Counted from the stretch's first letter, positions 28,156 to 38,487 are shown. The stretch: 64,000 bases of DNA from Vibrio sp. CDRSL-10 TSBA (GCA_039696685.1 CP155565.1:1178001-1242000), one strand, 5' to 3'. Notes: generated by a model from the letters alone, not told the origin. Numbers and translations: made by a program.

Positions 28156-29625
28156 GTGTCTTACGACCAATTACCGGTGGATGCGGATGGTTTGCAACTT
28201 AACTTTTGTAAAACATTGGCGTGTGACAACTTTGGATTAAGTGATGCAGAACGTTATATTCTGCAACGCGCAAACCCCAAGCGTCCTACCATGGTTTGTC
28301 GTGAATGTGGCGCCTTCCCCCCCTTACTTAACAATCGCGAAGTACTCAACGAGCTGCACCGTCTGCGCCAATTGCACAGTGACGGCCTGCCAGCGTGTCG
28401 CCAGCCTGAGTGCACCAATTTCGGCCTGTCGGTTCATACCCATAAGCACCTTTATCACGCTTTTGGTTACAGTGGCGATCGTCAGCGTTACCGCTGCAAA
28501 ACCTGCCAGTCGACTTTTGTCGATAAATGGTCGGGAGCCAATCGCAAACTTCAGGTGCAGGAAACCCTGCTCGGCCTGCTGTTCACTGGCTACTCGGTGC
28601 GCGAAATCTGCCGTAAATTAAACATTAATCCTAAAACTTTCTATGACCATGTCGACCACATCGCCAGCCGTTGCCGGCGTAAACTGGCGGTCATGGATGC
28701 ACGCTGGATCAATCACAGCGACAGTTATCACTTTGCGTCACGCTTTGTGCCGCTGCAGCCGCACAGTAACAATGGCGCGCTGTGGATAACGACCGGTGAC
28801 GCTCGCACCGGCTACATTTTGTGCCAACACGTCAATTACTCCGCCGATGAAGAACCGCAAGGCCCGGTGGATCACGACCCGTATGCTTTTCCGGCCCGGT
28901 TTGTGTCCCGTCAGCAGTCTGCTGAAGCCAGCCTGGAGAGTGAGCCGCCTTCTCCAAACCTGCGTGAACGTATTGATCAGAAATACCAGACCATTCTGGC
29001 CCGCACCAATGTGGAAGACCCGATGGGCAATCTGACCCGTTTTCATTATCCATCCAAAGGTGCTTTGATTCGCCCGCCGTATACTGCCTACGCGCACTAT
29101 CTGCATTTATTGGCGATGTGTGATGAGAGCAAGCGGGTAACTATCTATATGCCGCAGGATCCATTACTGCGCTCGGCAGCACTCAGCGTTTGTTTACCGC
29201 GTATCAAAACCAACCGTGTCGATCTGATGTATGTGGAGGAAGACAGCCAGTGGGTCACCGGCCGCACGTTTGAAAAAGTCGACATCGTACTTATGGGATG
29301 GTGGCGCGACCGCTGGGCAATCACTCACCAGCAATCAGGCAGCAAAGGCATCTGTTATCTGGCCGGAGATAATCCGGAGCCAACCTACTGGCTGGACAAA
29401 GCTTCCATCCGCCAGATTGAATTTTATCAGCAGCGCTTTCAGCTGCTGTTCGATGGCTTTATCAACGAGCCAAGACGCAAACTCAGACCGGGCGGGCTGC
29501 AGCCGTTGCTGGACATTTTCCGCGCCTGGCACAACCTCTGTTATCAGGATAAACACGGCTTTACCGCGGCGCAAAACCTGGGAGTAACCCAACATCCTCT
29601 TACATTAAAAGAACTTTTGTCCTAA
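28156..29625 (+). CDS. Zinc-ribbon / HTH protein resembling IS1-type transposase N-termini, unknown
   Basis: A 489-aa protein starting at GTG 28156 after GAGGGGG. Three Cys clusters lie in the first 125 residues (LACDNFGLS, MVCRECGAFP, then CRQPECTNFGL and YRCKTCQSTFVDKW), like the tandem zinc ribbons of IS1/InsA-type proteins. An HTH follows (TGYSVREICRKLNINPKTFYDHV). The long C-terminal part (RNase-H-like by feel) has DLMYVEEDSQ and DIVLMGWWRD acids, but I cannot assign a DDE triad. No inverted repeats or duplications flank it and it sits 70 bp after deoD, so it looks like a resident, possibly domesticated, gene. Confidence 0.75.
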   Translation: MSYDQLPVDADGLQLNFCKTLACDNFGLSDAERYILQRANPKRPTMVCRECGAFPPLLNNREVLNELHRLRQLHSDGLPACRQPECTNFGLSVHTHKHLYHAFGYSGDRQRYRCKTCQSTFVDKWSGANRKLQVQETLLGLLFTGYSVREICRKLNINPKTFYDHVDHIASRCRRKLAVMDARWINHSDSYHFASRFVPLQPHSNNGALWITTGDARTGYILCQHVNYSADEEPQGPVDHDPYAFPARFVSRQQSAEASLESEPPSPNLRERIDQKYQTILARTNVEDPMGNLTRFHYPSKGALIRPPYTAYAHYLHLLAMCDESKRVTIYMPQDPLLRSAALSVCLPRIKTNRVDLMYVEEDSQWVTGRTFEKVDIVLMGWWRDRWAITHQQSGSKGICYLAGDNPEPTYWLDKASIRQIEFYQQRFQLLFDGFINEPRRKLRPGGLQPLLDIFRAWHNLCYQDKHGFTAAQNLGVTQHPLTLKELLS

Positions 29626-29735
29626 ACTTTCGGCGAATCCCCGAACGTAAATTTGTGAACTACGGTCAATAAATACAGCGACTCATTGTAAAATAACCAA
29701 AATTGTTGCACTAATACGTTTGAAGTCATGTCGGC

Positions 29736-31281
29736 ATGTTACCCGGGCAAATTCAGCCAACTGCTGACCACAACGCCAAGGATCTCATCAGTTTGGATAA
29801 AAACCAGTACCTAATCGATCTTGAACTCGACCAGTTACGCAATAAAATTGAATCAGAACCCCAGCAAACACTGCAGGTGGCTGAGCAGTGCCTGGCACGT
29901 TCGAAACAGCTCGATTACTCCGATGGTATTATCCAGGCACTGATTATTCTCTCCCGTTGCCACTGGCTTGAGCACAATCACGGCCAGGGTCTGAAAACCA
30001 TCAAACAGGCGCTCAGTTACCAAAACAGCCTGGATACCGATGACTATGTTCCCGAAATACTGCATATCCACGCACTACATTTCTGGGGACAAGCAAAGTT
30101 CTACACCGCCCAACAGTTTTGGATCAATGCCCTCGAGCAGGCCGCTCTGGTCGATGAACATGACATTATGATCGAGTGTCTGATCGGTTTGGGGAATGTG
30201 TGGCGCACAACCGGCGAGCATAAACTGGCCGCTTCAACCCATGAACTGGCCGTCAAGGTCGCCAATAACACGCGTATTCACTGGCTGGAAGGCAAAGCTC
30301 GCATTTTATGGGCCTGGGATCTCTACCTGCTCAATCAGTTTGTCGACATGCTAACCGTGCTTGATGGTGCCGAAGAAGTCCTGCAAGGTCATCAGGACCG
30401 CACTTGGCAGGCTGAAGTATGGGATTTCAGAGCATTAGCGTTACTCGGGCTGGAACGACTCAGTGATGCGGATGAAGCGACCAAACGCGCCCATGATCTG
30501 GCGGTCAAACACGATTTGGTCTGGATGACCGCGCACTCCTACATCAGCCGTGCACGTCTGGAGATGCTGCGCCATAATCTGGATGAGGCTTCACGGCTGC
30601 TGCATGCCGCCGAAACTCTCAGCCGACGATGCCGATAACCGGGAATTGTTGGCACAAATCTGCTACCAACAATCTTTGATCGCCGAAGAACGTGGCGACT
30701 ACCGGAGCGCTCTGCAGGCATTTCGTCATTATCGCCTCCATTCGACCCGTATGCTGCGGGATCAGACGGTACAAATCGGGCTCGATAAAGCCCGTATGTC
30801 CAAAGATCAGCTTGAGCAGCGCGCCAGAAAACTGATTAACCGTATCCGCACCCAGTTCGAATACGACCCGGAAAAGCATCTGTCCAATATGGTGTCAGAA
30901 ACCTACTGGTGGGAACAATTAGTTCAGTTCAAAGCGGAGCTGAACCATGCCAACCACTCGGTGATTACCATTGTGCACCCGGATCCCTACTTTCTCGACA
31001 TTTGTACCGAGCTGGTACACACCTTGTGTGCTTCACAGGACTTGTTGTCAAGGCTGAGCAGTCATCGGCTGGGACTGCTGGTAAAAGAAAAAGACCGCGC
31101 CGCACAGAAGCTCTATCAGACCCTGCAACAGATGATCGAAATCTATCCCTGGCAGCGTAAAGGGCTGCATCATGAGATGCCGGATATTCAGCTGTACGAT
31201 ATCCTCAGTTTTCCGTTTACCCTAGAGCAGTTAGAACAGATACAAACACAGGAAAAGTCGTATGGAAGTCCTACTCAATAA
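29736..31281 (+). CDS. TPR protein with degenerate GGDEF-like C-terminus (one apparent frameshift)
   Basis: The restored protein is 514 aa. The first 360 residues are helical TPR-like repeats (for example GLGNVWRTTGEHKLAASTHELAV). The last 120 residues resemble a GGDEF fold without its catalytic signature: the position where GG(D/E)EF would be reads SHRLGLLV. The frame changes at 30613-30615 (GAAAC); removing one A gives LLHAAELSADDADNREL. Its 3' end overlaps the start of the next gene by 20 bp, so the two are translationally coupled and may act as a pair. Confidence 0.75.
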
Positions 31282-32842
31282 AATTCAGGAGGCGGGACTG
31301 GACGCCATGTCGGTCACGGGCGAAGGTGCGATCATTTTCTGGAATCATGTTCGTCAGCACATTGCGACCACACCGGAAGAAAAAGCTCTGTGTCTGATCT
31401 TCAGTGCTGAATGCCGGGCTGAACTCAATCAGTTGGCCCAGAGCAGCGATGAGTTGCGCTCTGCACTCAAACTATTAGCGGCCAGTCATGACTACGAACT
31501 TATCCTGTCACTGAAGCACAGCCTCAGTGAACGTTTGATTGAACTTGGCGACTACTCTGCGGCACTGACAGAGTATATTTCTGCATCTGGCCTGGCGGTG
31601 GAACACAGCCTGATTGACAACTACGTGCTGGCGGTGCTGGGCATGGGTAGCTTGTGTGATGACTATGGCGATCATAACCGGGCTCTGCGCTACTATCAGA
31701 AAATAGACGGGATTGATCATGCCATATCCAGCCGCTCTTTACGGCTGAGATACAAACTCAATATGTTGGGCTGCTATCTGCATCTGCATCGCTACACCGC
31801 CGCCAACGATTTGATTAAAGAGTGCGAAGAGCTGAGTATTCTGGTCAACGACAAAAACCTCGCCGGACAAATCCTGCTCTATCAGGCTACCTTGTATCGC
31901 CAGCAGAATAAACTGGAACTGGCGATAGCGACACTGGGCAGCGTCGCGAATCAGGTCGGTCAGGTGCAGTCATTGTGGCTTTCCGTCATGCTGAGAATAG
32001 AAAAAGCCTACTGCTTACTGCAGTTAGACAAGTATCAGTATGCAACTTTGGTCCTGCAGGCCACGGAAAAACGCCTGCCGACCAAGATAACCTCAGTGCT
32101 TGAACAACGCCTGTATCGTGCATTCAGCCAAATCAGTGAACAGCAGGGGCAGTATAAAACGGCACTGGATTATGAGAAGAAAGGCTTTCGCATAGAATCC
32201 GATCTGATGAAACAGATTCCAATAGGCGAACTGGGCTCGCCGCAACTGCGCCGCTTATCTCGCTTTGAACTGCAACTGAAACTCATCTTATCTGAACTGG
32301 AAAACCGCGAGCTCAAAGAAACCACAGAGAATCAGAAACATGCCGTGGCGCAATTGCAGCAAGATGTCTACACCGATCCGATGACCAAGCTGCACAACCG
32401 GCGCTGGCTGGATAGCAAGCTTAAAGATCTGCTGCTCAACGCAACACCATTCGCCTTTCTGGTCGTCGATATCGATCATTTTAAATCGATTAATGATGAG
32501 CTCAGCCATCTGGTCGGGGATAGTGCTATTGTCAGCGTCTCATCTGAATTGGCGCGCTATTTCCGTTTTCGTAATGCGTCATGTGTTCGTTTTGGTGGCG
32601 AAGAGTTCCTGGTGATTATCGAAAATGCCACGCTCGATCAAGCCCATGGCCACGCAGAAATGTTTCGCGAACGCATTAACCAGTTTGACTGGGAAAGTAT
32701 TCTCGGCGAGCGCCGCCTGACCGTCAGTATCGGCGTCACTCTGCATCGAGATGGTGAAAACACCCAGCGCACTTTCTATCGTGCCGACAAAGCGCTGTAT
32801 CGCGCCAAAGCCAATGGCCGTAATCAGGTCTGCACCGAGTAA
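31262..32842 (+). CDS. TPR-GGDEF diguanylate cyclase
   Basis: A 526-aa cytoplasmic protein. TPR-like helical repeats occupy about residues 20-340 and a coiled-coil linker about 345-370 (LENRELKETTENQKHAVAQL). The C-terminal GGDEF domain has DPMTKLHNRRWLD, DIDHFKSINDELSH and the intact active site RFGGEEF, so it should synthesise c-di-GMP. It overlaps the 3' end of a similar protein that lacks the signature. No membrane segment is visible. Confidence 0.88.
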   Translation: MEVLLNKIQEAGLDAMSVTGEGAIIFWNHVRQHIATTPEEKALCLIFSAECRAELNQLAQSSDELRSALKLLAASHDYELILSLKHSLSERLIELGDYSAALTEYISASGLAVEHSLIDNYVLAVLGMGSLCDDYGDHNRALRYYQKIDGIDHAISSRSLRLRYKLNMLGCYLHLHRYTAANDLIKECEELSILVNDKNLAGQILLYQATLYRQQNKLELAIATLGSVANQVGQVQSLWLSVMLRIEKAYCLLQLDKYQYATLVLQATEKRLPTKITSVLEQRLYRAFSQISEQQGQYKTALDYEKKGFRIESDLMKQIPIGELGSPQLRRLSRFELQLKLILSELENRELKETTENQKHAVAQLQQDVYTDPMTKLHNRRWLDSKLKDLLLNATPFAFLVVDIDHFKSINDELSHLVGDSAIVSVSSELARYFRFRNASCVRFGGEEFLVIIENATLDQAHGHAEMFRERINQFDWESILGERRLTVSIGVTLHRDGENTQRTFYRADKALYRAKANGRNQVCTE

Positions 32843-33168
32843 CCTGACAGTTCCCGGCGAGCGCAACGCTCGCCAACCTCTTAGCCTGGAGTGACGGTAC
32901 GGATCGCCATATTCTCAGTGCATACCTGCCCGGCACTCTGTTCCTAAACCACGTCCAAAACCCGAAACACGTCGACAGCCCCTGTAGTCCGAAGTACCTG
33001 TGCCACAAGGTCTGCCATCATTCGGCAAACTGTGATCGTAACCCAGTTTCACGTTTTCTTGTCCGGGCAAACAGGTAAGATCACCATTAAACCTATGAAA
33101 TTCGATTACTATTTAAACATTACTTTCACTGACTAACAGCAGCCCCGCGCTGCCTGAAGGGGACGGTT
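32843..33168. other. Intergenic region after the TPR-GGDEF gene
   Basis: These 326 bases hold no gene I can support and no strong terminator. The final GAAGGGGA provides the ribosome-binding site of the next gene. Confidence 0.5.
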
Positions 33169-33549
33169 ATGTTTTTAGACTATTTTGCCCTCGGTTTACT
33201 GATCTTTGTAAGTCTAGTTATTTTCTATACCATTATCGTTATCCACGATATTCCGTATGAAATCGCCAAAGGACGTGACCATCCCCATCAGGACGCCATT
33301 CATGTCGCAGGTTGGGTGAGCCTGTTTACCCTACACGTCCTGTGGCCCTTCTTATGGATCTGGGCAACCTTATGGCGCAAAGACCGTGGCTGGGGCTTTT
33401 CCCAGTTGCAGCAGGAGCAACATGACATTCATCACAGGGTCGATGAACTGTCAGACGAAATTACGGCGCTGAGAAAAGAAATAGCAAGCTTGAAACAGCC
33501 CGTCCCGTCTGCGGCAGGCCCGCAATCCAACCCGGCTGATGAGGAGTAA
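33169..33549 (+). CDS. yiaW: DUF3302 inner-membrane protein, YiaW-like
   Basis: A 126-aa protein with two membrane segments (LGLLIFVSLVIFYTIIVIH and WVSLFTLHVLWPFLWIWATL) and a C-terminal coiled coil (QQEQHDIHHRVDELSDEITA). Its stop codon is 5 bp before an HlyD-type gene, the same pairing as yiaW-yiaV in E. coli. It probably partners that protein in an export complex; the substrate is unknown. Confidence 0.82.
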   Translation: MFLDYFALGLLIFVSLVIFYTIIVIHDIPYEIAKGRDHPHQDAIHVAGWVSLFTLHVLWPFLWIWATLWRKDRGWGFSQLQQEQHDIHHRVDELSDEITALRKEIASLKQPVPSAAGPQSNPADEE

Positions 33550-33554
33550 CAAGT

Positions 33555-34685
33555 ATGGATCTGCTGCTCATTCTGACCTACACCGCGCTGTGTATCGCCA
33601 TCTTCAAAGCCTTCAAAATACCGCTCAATAAATGGACCGTCCCCACCGCTGTACTGGGCGGCGTGGTGCTGATAGGAACCCTCATCCTGCTGATGAATTA
33701 CAACCATCCGTTTACCGCGCTGGGAGGCCAAGTGTACAACACAACACCAATTGTCTCCGGCGTGCGTGGCAAGGTCATCGAAGTCAATGTCGTCCCCAAT
33801 ACACCATTGCAACAAGGCGACGTTCTGTTTCGCATCGACCCGACGCCCTATCAGGCAGAAGTCACCCGTAAACAGGCCGCACTGGCTCAGGCACGCCAGG
33901 ATGTTTTGCGCCTCGAAGCCAACTATAAGCAGGCAAGCGCGAACAGCGTCAAAGCCACCGCCGAACGCGACAAAGCCCAGCGCGAATTTGCCCGTTATGA
34001 AAAAGGCTTCAAACGGGGCGCTTTTACCGCCCAGCAAGTTGATACCACCCGCCAGGCTTTTAAAGGGGCCCAGGCTGCTCTGGAAGCCGCTCAGGCGCTG
34101 GAAAGTGAAGCCAAGCTGGCATTTGAATCACAGATTGACGGCGAGAACACCGCCGTGGCCAGGCTCAATGCGGAACTGATTCAGGCGGAGTTCAACCTGC
34201 AAGAGACCACCGTACGTGCTCCCACCGCCGGCTATGTCACCCAACTAGCGCTGCGCCCGGGCATGATGGCGGTACCACTGCCGCTTTCGCCTGTGATGAC
34301 GTTTGTCCATACCGAACAGCAGTTTTATGTCGGGGCTTTCCGCCAAAACTCGCTGCAACGCCTCAAGCCGGGCTTTGCAGCGGAGTTTCTGTTTCGGGCT
34401 CTGCCCGGAGAAGTGTTTCACGGTGAAGTGGTCGAAGTGCTGCCCGCCATTGCAGAAGGCCAGATACAGGCACGTGGCGCGCTGTTAGGCAGTCAGGCAC
34501 TCAATACCCAAGGCCGGGTACTGGTAAAATTACGTCTGACCGATGATATCAGCCAGTATGAACTGCCGCTGGGGACCAATGTGGAAATTGCGGTCTATTC
34601 CGATACATTCGAACATGTCTCCATCATGCGTAAAGTGTTAATCCGGATGAAAAGCTGGCAAAACTATCTGTATCTTGATCACTAA
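33555..34685 (+). CDS. yiaV: HlyD/EmrA-type membrane-fusion protein, YiaV-like
   Basis: A 376-aa periplasmic adaptor with an N-terminal transmembrane anchor (VLGGVVLIGTLILLMNYN), a biotinyl-lipoyl-like barrel (VSGVRGKVIEVNVVPNTPLQ), a long helical hairpin (RKQAALAQARQDVLRLEANY onward), the returning strand (TVRAPTAGYVTQLALRPG), and a beta-barrel domain. The stop codon lies inside an 18-bp tandem repeat (34672 onward). It is in an operon with the DUF3302 gene. Confidence 0.88.
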   Translation: MDLLLILTYTALCIAIFKAFKIPLNKWTVPTAVLGGVVLIGTLILLMNYNHPFTALGGQVYNTTPIVSGVRGKVIEVNVVPNTPLQQGDVLFRIDPTPYQAEVTRKQAALAQARQDVLRLEANYKQASANSVKATAERDKAQREFARYEKGFKRGAFTAQQVDTTRQAFKGAQAALEAAQALESEAKLAFESQIDGENTAVARLNAELIQAEFNLQETTVRAPTAGYVTQLALRPGMMAVPLPLSPVMTFVHTEQQFYVGAFRQNSLQRLKPGFAAEFLFRALPGEVFHGEVVEVLPAIAEGQIQARGALLGSQALNTQGRVLVKLRLTDDISQYELPLGTNVEIAVYSDTFEHVSIMRKVLIRMKSWQNYLYLDH

Positions 34686-34740
34686 CGGCATCTTGATCGC
34701 TAGCGGTATCTTAACCACGAACTGTACCTTAACCAACCGT
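34672..34740. repeat. 18-bp imperfect tandem repeat, about 3.8 units
   Basis: Units start at 34672, 34690, 34708 and 34726 (ATCTTGATCACTAACGGC, then diverging copies). The stop codon of the HlyD-type gene is in the first unit. It probably reflects local duplication. Confidence 0.75.
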
Positions 34741-34821
34741 TGAACTTTGACCAGCAGATAGGAACTCACGCTTAGTGAATTTATGCTAAGCGGTTCCTGC
34801 TTTGCCCCAAAAAACTTACTG

Positions 34822-34849
34822 AAAAAAACCGTCTCAGAGACGGTTTTTT
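34822..34849. terminator. Bidirectional terminator
   Basis: AAAAAACCGTCTC, loop AGA, GACGGTTTTTT. It lies between the convergent HlyD and MFS genes. Confidence 0.93.
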
Positions 34850-34884
34850 ACTTTACCCAACAGGGAAATAAGGTTGAGCCGGTA

Positions 34885-36075
34885 TCAGCTCCAGCGCAGG
34901 ATGCGCACTTCGTTGCCTTCCTGCGGCTGACCAGGAATATTGAGAGAGAGCAGGAAAGAAACTCCGGCCATCACAGCCCCGATCAGAAATACCGCTGCTG
35001 GCGAAACCAGCCACAGCAGACCGAAGGTCACCGGAATCACGACCGCTGCGATGTGGTTAATAGTAAACGAAACACCCGCGGTAGAGGCCATATCAGCCGG
35101 ATCCGCAATTTTCTGGAAATAGGTTTTCACCGCCAGCGCCAGCGCAAAGAACAGATGGTCAACCACGTACAGGCCCGCAGCCCAATTGGCATCCGTCACG
35201 AAAGCGTAGCTAACAAACACACAAATCAGCCCAAGGTACTCAAACATCAGCGCTTTGCGTTCGCCAACAATGCCGATAAAACGACCAATACGCTTAGCAA
35301 ACAGGAAGTTAAACACATAGTTGATCAAAAATAACAGGGTAATATCAGCCGCCGAATAGCCAAATTTTTCCACCATCAGAAAGCCGGCAAACACGGTAAA
35401 TATCTGACGCCGTGCGCCACTCATAAAAGTCAGCGCATAGTAAAGCCAGTAGCGTTTACGCAGCACCAGTTTCTTGTTCTGCGGAGTCTTAGCCTGAAAT
35501 TCAGGAAACAGTAATGCGATGGCAATCACCAGCAGCAAACCGGTTCCGCCTGTGATGCCATATACCCATTTGTAACTGAGCTGTAATTGCTCCAGCATCA
35601 CCCAGACAACGCCATAGGTGATCAGCGAAGCCAGCGCGCCAACCGAGATAAACTTACCCAGCATTTCCGGCGCTTCTTCTTTCGTCAGCCATTGCAGCGA
35701 GAGAGACTGTTTTAATGTTTCAAAATAGTGGAATCCGATCGACATGATCAAAGTGGTAAACAACAGTCCGGTCAGAGTCGGGAACCATCCGGTCATGGTG
35801 ACTCCGAAAGTGAGCATCGCCAGTGCGATGATCATAAAACGCTGTTCACGAATGAACAGCAGCACAAAGATGGCGGTGAAAGCGAGAAAGCCGGGAATTT
35901 CACGCACACTTTGCAGCAAGCCGATGTCGGCACCATCAAACTGCGCTTGCTCAACCGCAAAGTTGTTGAGCAGAGCCATCCAGCTGGAGAATGCGACGGG
36001 TACGATAATCGAAATTATCAGCAGAAAATTTTCAGGAGTTCGCCAATTTTTAGCTTCCATGGGTATTATTATCAT
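34885..36075 (-). CDS. Major facilitator superfamily transporter
   Basis: A 396-aa protein with about 12 hydrophobic segments. The first TM follows a short polar N-terminus (LLIISIIVPVAFSSWMALL). Substrate not determinable. The start is uncertain: ATG at 36075 or at 36060 (MEAKNWRTPENF); the more conserved-looking sequence begins at the latter. It is divergent from the EEP-family gene at 36200 and not obviously linked to other genes. Confidence 0.83.
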   Translation of the reverse strand: MIIIPMEAKNWRTPENFLLIISIIVPVAFSSWMALLNNFAVEQAQFDGADIGLLQSVREIPGFLAFTAIFVLLFIREQRFMIIALAMLTFGVTMTGWFPTLTGLLFTTLIMSIGFHYFETLKQSLSLQWLTKEEAPEMLGKFISVGALASLITYGVVWVMLEQLQLSYKWVYGITGGTGLLLVIAIALLFPEFQAKTPQNKKLVLRKRYWLYYALTFMSGARRQIFTVFAGFLMVEKFGYSAADITLLFLINYVFNFLFAKRIGRFIGIVGERKALMFEYLGLICVFVSYAFVTDANWAAGLYVVDHLFFALALAVKTYFQKIADPADMASTAGVSFTINHIAAVVIPVTFGLLWLVSPAAVFLIGAVMAGVSFLLSLNIPGQPQEGNEVRILRWS

Positions 36076-36199
36076 CCTAGCGTTTAACAGGCGGTCAGTT
36101 TACCTAAACTTCTGTTCACTGTAACCTTTCTGTAGCACAACATTAACGCCAATACTGTTGGACGAACGCTGACATCATACCTGACTGCCGAGGACTGCT

Positions 36200-37169
36200 A
36201 TGCATATCCGATTTGCGACTGCCAATCTGCTCAATTACCTGGCGCCGCCGAACGCGTTTTATGACTTTAACAATATTTACGAAGCTGGCCAGTGGCAGCA
36301 GAAACAAGCCTGGCTGAGCCGTAAACTCGCCGCGCTGAATGCCGATGTGATTGGTTTCCAGGAAGTCTTCACGCCAGAGGCTCTGCAACAGCAAGTGACG
36401 GAGTTGGGATACCCTTATTTTGCGGTGATCGATCAACCCAAAGTCAGCGATGGCTACATTTATTCATCGCCTGTCGTCGCGATTGCCTCACGTTTCGAAC
36501 TGATCGAGGTCAAGCGAATCGATGTGACAGTGGAAGGGTTTAGTTTTCAACGTCAGCCGCTACGTGCCACCCTCAGCCATCCGGCGCTTGGCCTGGTAGA
36601 TGTGTATGTGGTGCATTTTAAATCCCAACGTTCCATGCTGGAAAGCGAGGAAGACACCAGGTTGGTTGATGCCTGGCAAACAGAGCTCTACGGGCGCTGG
36701 CAATCGGCAATGCAACGAGGACAAGAGGCGCACCTGCTCCATCAGGCCATGGTGCAGCGTAAACGCCAATATGGCCATCCCATGGTACTGATGGGCGATT
36801 TCAACCAAGTGCTGAGCAGCATGGAATTCAATGCTCTGCGCGCAACTCATCGTTTCCGCCAGCCTGATACTTTCACACCTTTGCTGCCCTATCATCTGCA
36901 CGACAGTTGGGAGCTCTTCAGCCATAGTCACGCAGGAAACGCGTAAACCGACCCACTACAGTGGCGCCAGTGGTCAGGTGCTCGACTATATCCTGCTCAG
37001 CAGCGACTTTACTCAGGACGCCGACCATCCGGTGGCAACCGTGGTCGATTATCATGTGGAAGATCACCATCTGGTCAATCCGCATTCAGAAGCCGACCGC
37101 TATGCCAGCGATCATGCCCTGGTTGCGGTGACCTTGCAGTGCGCTAAAACCATAGTCGGCAATACATAG
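36200..37169 (+). CDS. Endonuclease/exonuclease/phosphatase-family protein (one apparent frameshift)
   Basis: The restored protein is 322 aa. EEP-fold motifs are RFATANLLNYL, ADVIGFQEV (metal-binding Glu), VDVYVVHFKSQ, VLMGDFNQ (GDFN) and the C-terminal ASDHALVAV (SDH catalytic His). It could be a phosphodiesterase or nuclease; there is no signal peptide. The frame changes at 36937-36939 (GAAAC); removing one A gives HSHAGTRKPTHYSGASGQ and allows the essential SDH motif to be translated. Confidence 0.83.
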
Positions 37170-37272
37170 CCGCCAATAGTGAGCGCCCACTTTGAATGAA
37201 ACAGCGCAATCACTGTCCGGTTCACCTCAAAACATCGCAAGGCTGACAGCATGAATCCTTGCCTCAGGCAGA

Positions 37273-37605
37273 TTATTCTCCCGCCGTCTTGAGCAAGTGC
37301 TGCCATCGGGAATGGCGCTGCAGATAGTGAGCAACGTAACTACAACGCGGGATAAGCTGCCATTGTCTCGCTTCCAGCAACGGTAGAATGCACTCCATCA
37401 TCACGTTTCCGTATCCCTTGCCACGCATTGATTCGGGAATTCGGGTTGAGGTTATTGTCATCACTCTCCCTTCAAGGTAATAGTCCATCCGGGCCCAGTC
37501 GCCCCCCTCAAGATGAACCCGAATCTGCTGCTGTTGTTCGTCAAACACCACTTGATGGTAATTTCCAGCCTCATCCGATGCCGTGTGTGAGCTGTTCTGT
37601 TTCAT
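37273..37605 (-). CDS. Small GNAT-like N-acetyltransferase (YjdJ type)
   Basis: A 110-aa protein of the short GNAT_acetyltr_2-like family: YLEGRVMTITSTRIPESMRGKG gives the strand and acetyl-CoA P-loop (RGKGYG), followed by ARQWQLIPRCSYVAHYLQRH, the family's characteristic C-terminal Cys/Tyr segment. Substrate unknown. Single gene on the minus strand. Confidence 0.85.
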   Translation of the reverse strand: MKQNSSHTASDEAGNYHQVVFDEQQQQIRVHLEGGDWARMDYYLEGRVMTITSTRIPESMRGKGYGNVMMECILPLLEARQWQLIPRCSYVAHYLQRHSRWQHLLKTAGE

Positions 37606-37737
37606 TTCTGCTCCAATTTTGATAAATAACTCAAAGAAATTGTCGCCTTATCACATTGAATCTCAAATTATCTAATCATAAAATGCGCTTAACTGCAGAA
37701 AAAAAGCATAAAAGCAGTCAATAATACGGAGACCATA

Positions 37738-38487
37738 ATGCGCGCACAGTCAGTGGCAACACCACAAGAGCATGGAAGCTCGAAGTCCAGCGCCCGGCAA
37801 AAAAATGTGTCGACTCTCAACAGCACAGATGCGTTGGCGATGGTGGAACACGGTAGTGAGCTCACTTTAAGCATCACTACCCCGGTCGGGACTAAATTCA
37901 GTTGTAAAACCCCTTTCATCGGCACTCATTCTGATACTTATCTGTTGATAGAGATTCCACAGGTCTCAGCAGAAGATCTCAACTTTTTCTTTCAGGAAGG
38001 TTTTTGGATCAACGTCCGAGCGATTTCGCCGCGTGGTGAAGGCGCTATGCTGCATTTTCGCAGCCAGTTACTGCACATCTTGCAAGAGCCGATAGCGCTG
38101 GCGATGCTGTCCATTCCTAACACCATGCAAGTCACCCAGTTACGCAAAGAACCGCGTTACGAGGTCAACTTGTCCGGCAAGGTCTATCTGGGTGAACAAA
38201 AAGCGGAATGCGAAGTCCGGGATCTGTCCAAAAGTGGCTGTCGTTTCATTACCGCTCCGGTAGGCCGTACCTATCAGGTCGGAGATCTGGTCTCAGTCGA
38301 GCTGTTTGCAGACCGCAGAGGCAGCAAAGTGTTTGCGCCGCTGATTGGTAAAATCTGTAACTTACAGCGCTCAATGCATTATGCCCGTTACGGCCTGGAA
38401 TTTAACGATCAGGGTAAGACCAACGCTAAAAATTTGCTGGCACGACTTAAATTCAACGGTACCAAGTTAACCTTGAACGTGGAATAA
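37738..38487 (+). CDS. plzD: PilZ-domain c-di-GMP receptor, PlzD-like
   Basis: A 249-aa YcgR-type protein: N-terminal YcgR/PilZN barrel (about residues 35-130) and C-terminal PilZ domain (about 135-245). The c-di-GMP-binding RxxxR is RKEPR and the (D/N)xSxxG is DLSKSG, both intact. It closely matches my memory of V. cholerae VCA0042 (PlzD), and it precedes the DUF368 gene as VCA0042 and VCA0040 do. It probably senses c-di-GMP to affect motility or surface behaviour. Confidence 0.9.
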   Translation: MRAQSVATPQEHGSSKSSARQKNVSTLNSTDALAMVEHGSELTLSITTPVGTKFSCKTPFIGTHSDTYLLIEIPQVSAEDLNFFFQEGFWINVRAISPRGEGAMLHFRSQLLHILQEPIALAMLSIPNTMQVTQLRKEPRYEVNLSGKVYLGEQKAECEVRDLSKSGCRFITAPVGRTYQVGDLVSVELFADRRGSKVFAPLIGKICNLQRSMHYARYGLEFNDQGKTNAKNLLARLKFNGTKLTLNVE

